NCBI RefSeq assembly: GCF_013185065.1
Contig: NZ_JAAVTO010000025.1
Location: 1 to 36,900 of the forward strand
DNA: 36,900 nucleotides
Source of the DNA: Adlercreutzia sp. ZJ473
GTDB lineage: Bacteria; Actinomycetota; Coriobacteriia; Coriobacteriales; Eggerthellaceae
Direction of reading: 5' to 3'
Part shown: one piece after another, positions 35,887-36,900 of the stretch
Layout: each line of letters starts with the position of its first letter
How positions within the stretch are numbered: position 1 is the stretch's first letter
The notes under the pieces: model-generated
What the model saw: only the letters and a program-made list of their open reading frames with translations
Told to the model about the DNA's origin: nothing
Databases searched by the model: none
Made by a program: the position numbers and the translations under genes

Positions 35887-36333
35887 TCAGAACGGCACCA
35901 TCTCGTACTCGAGGCACGTTGGCTGGTAGAGATCAACGAACTCTTGCGGGGTCAAGACAGCTACAGGGGACTTCTTGAAGTCCGCCTTGTTGCGCGTGAC
36001 GATGACGTCAACCCCGTTTCGATACGCAGCCCATGCGTTGAGGTCATCCTCGAAGTCACCTGAGCAATGCTGGCAGGCAGTCCGGCAATCCACCCCCGTC
36101 ACATCAAGCACGTCAATATAGTCGAGGAGCTTCTCGAAGATGCTCATGGTTTCCTTGCGGCTGACGATCTTTCGAGCCGGCAGCAAGTAGACGAACGTCT
36201 GGGCGGACAGAGCCGTCATGCAGACGTCGAACCCCAGAAACGTCGCCACGTCAAACGCCCGATACGAATACTCGAAATCATCGGAGTCGTTCCACAAGTC
36301 AACGAGCACGTTGGTATCGAGCATGACCTTCAT
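35887..36333 (-). CDS. PIN-domain toxin (PIN_3 type)
   Basis: 148 residues, predicted ribonuclease. Acidic active-site residues: Asp6 in MLDTNVLVD, the DFEDDL stretch (93-98) and Asp118 in IVTRNKADF. The position where VapC has a conserved Glu reads ALSAQTFVYLL, which fits the PIN_3 subgroup rather than classical VapC. It ends with TPQEFVDLY, common in this group. The ATG overlaps the antitoxin stop (ATGA), so the two are translationally coupled. It should cut RNA when free of its antitoxin. Confidence 0.87.
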   Translation of the reverse strand: MKVMLDTNVLVDLWNDSDDFEYSYRAFDVATFLGFDVCMTALSAQTFVYLLPARKIVSRKETMSIFEKLLDYIDVLDVTGVDCRTACQHCSGDFEDDLNAWAAYRNGVDVIVTRNKADFKKSPVAVLTPQEFVDLYQPTCLEYEMVPF

Positions 36334-36647
36334 TCGCGCACCCCCTCGAAGCAGTACTTCTCGTCAAGATGCTTTCGGTACAGCTCACGTGGATCCTCGT
36401 ATTCCCCCTCTCGATCGGGAAGGAGGCGAATGGTGCCCACCAGCTCGCGCAGCAGGAGGCGTTTCCTCTCCCACTCGTCTCCTTCTTGCCCGACCATCCA
36501 CTCGGGCACCTTCTGCTCGCGGTCGGCGTACTCGTAGAGCTTGCGCACAGCCGTGGTGGTCGAGATGCCGTGCCGCGCGAACACCTGGTTGCCCCGCTCC
36601 TTGAGCGCCTCGTCGATCCGCACATTCAACGTCGCGGTTGCCGCCAT
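36330..36647 (-). CDS. RelB/DinJ-type antitoxin
   Basis: 105 residues. The N-terminus ATLNVRIDEALKERGNQVF, followed by HGISTTTAVRKLYEYA, is the ribbon-helix-helix DNA-binding and dimerisation module of RelB/DinJ antitoxins. The C-terminal half, rich in Glu/Arg, would wrap the toxin. ATG 36647 has GAAGGGAG upstream. It probably represses its own promoter through the TTACGTAA palindrome in the spacer. Confidence 0.86.
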   Translation of the reverse strand: MAATATLNVRIDEALKERGNQVFARHGISTTTAVRKLYEYADREQKVPEWMVGQEGDEWERKRLLLRELVGTIRLLPDREGEYEDPRELYRKHLDEKYCFEGVRE

Positions 36648-36685
36648 GGCAGCTCCCTTCTCTCCGCGTGCCTCTGATGCCGTGG

Positions 36686-36714
36686 ACTATACGCTCCTAC
36701 ATTACGTAAAGCAA
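36686..36714 (-). promoter_or_regulatory. Promoter and operator of the RelB-PIN operon
   Basis: -35 TTGCTT (36714-36709), 17-bp spacer, -10 TATAGT (36691-36686). The perfect 8-bp palindrome TTACGTAA (36702-36709) sits against the -35 box, a fitting site for antitoxin autorepression. Confidence 0.65.
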
Positions 36715-36764
36715 TACCGGAGAGCGAAAGGGGTTGTGTTCTTTTTTCGCCGCCGCCCGCGCAC

Positions 36765-36899
36765 CTACTCCCCGCGCTGCGCGCGCTTTGCGCGCTTCTC
36801 GGCCAGGCGCTCCTTGGCCGCCACGCCGCGCTCCACGGCACGCGCCTTGCGGGCCGTCCGGGCGCTCGCCGCGCGCGCCTCGCGCGGATGCGGCAGCGC
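36765..36899 (-). CDS. C-terminal end of an unidentified basic protein (5' part outside window)
   Basis: One frame stays open from the right edge to a TAG at 36765, giving 44 residues very rich in Ala, Arg, Lys and Glu (VERGVAAKERLAEKRAKRAQ at the end). This looks like a charged helical tail, as found on many nucleic-acid-binding proteins in high-GC bacteria. Too little is present to name it, and GC-rich DNA can stay open by chance. Confidence 0.4.
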   Translation of the reverse strand, partial: ALPHPREARAASARTARKARAVERGVAAKERLAEKRAKRAQRGE

Positions 36900-36900
36900 C

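Noticed and set aside
36626-36841. 71-codon minus-strand frame upstream of the antitoxin
   Set aside because: Covers the antitoxin promoter and has no ribosome site; a different frame better explains the right-edge coding.

Overview
The window is a GC-rich chromosomal segment that looks like an actinobacterium of the class Coriobacteriia, most likely Eggerthellaceae. The reasons are very high GC, GC-rich codon use with scattered GTG/TTG starts, the tig-clpP-clpX-valS order, two large YhgE/Pip proteins side by side, and an S-box-like leader on metK. The genus cannot be fixed from sequence alone.

Layout. (1) 1-7.2 kb, minus strand: proteostasis and translation block tig, clpP, clpX, valS, then a membrane-anchored double zinc-ribbon protein cut by the window edge. 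(2) 7.3-9.4 kb, plus strand: tRNA-Leu(UAG) and a serine/threonine:Na+ symporter (SstT), ending in an unusual duplicated terminator. (3) 9.4-15.1 kb, minus strand: rsmJ and two tandem YhgE/Pip membrane proteins, with a repeat-filled upstream region (15.1-15.55 kb). (4) 15.6-19.7 kb, minus strand: tRNA-Asn, an rlmKL fusion whose RlmL half has lost its NPPY motif, and the primary sigma factor rpoD. (5) 19.9-21.6 kb, plus strand: a compact three-gene DUF3791/DUF3990/small-protein cassette (possible ADP-ribosyltransferase-type toxin system), a 179-bp element bounded by 26-bp inverted repeats, and a small single-span membrane protein. (6) 21.7-30.1 kb, minus strand: MFS transporter, a TetR-like regulator whose helix-turn-helix is at the C-terminus, priA, a CACHE-type hybrid histidine kinase, and metK behind a probable SAM riboswitch. 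(7) 30.3-35.9 kb, plus strand: a normal TetR regulator, then a probable operon of an ATP-grasp enzyme, a Lit-like DUF1461 membrane protein, gltX and a PaaI-type thioesterase, followed by yhbY and a strong terminator. (8) 35.9-36.7 kb, minus strand: a RelB/DinJ-PIN toxin-antitoxin pair, then the C-terminal end of an unidentified basic protein at the right edge.

Most of the window is housekeeping: protein quality control, tRNA charging, rRNA methylation, SAM synthesis, replication restart and sigma-70. The accessory parts are the DUF3990 cassette, the TetR/MFS pair and the PIN pair. Recurrent themes in the non-coding DNA are extended -10 promoters (TGnTAnnnT-like, at least six) and short tandem repeats (21-40 bp) of unrelated sequence in several intergenic gaps. 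All functional assignments come from motif recognition by eye; no database search was run.
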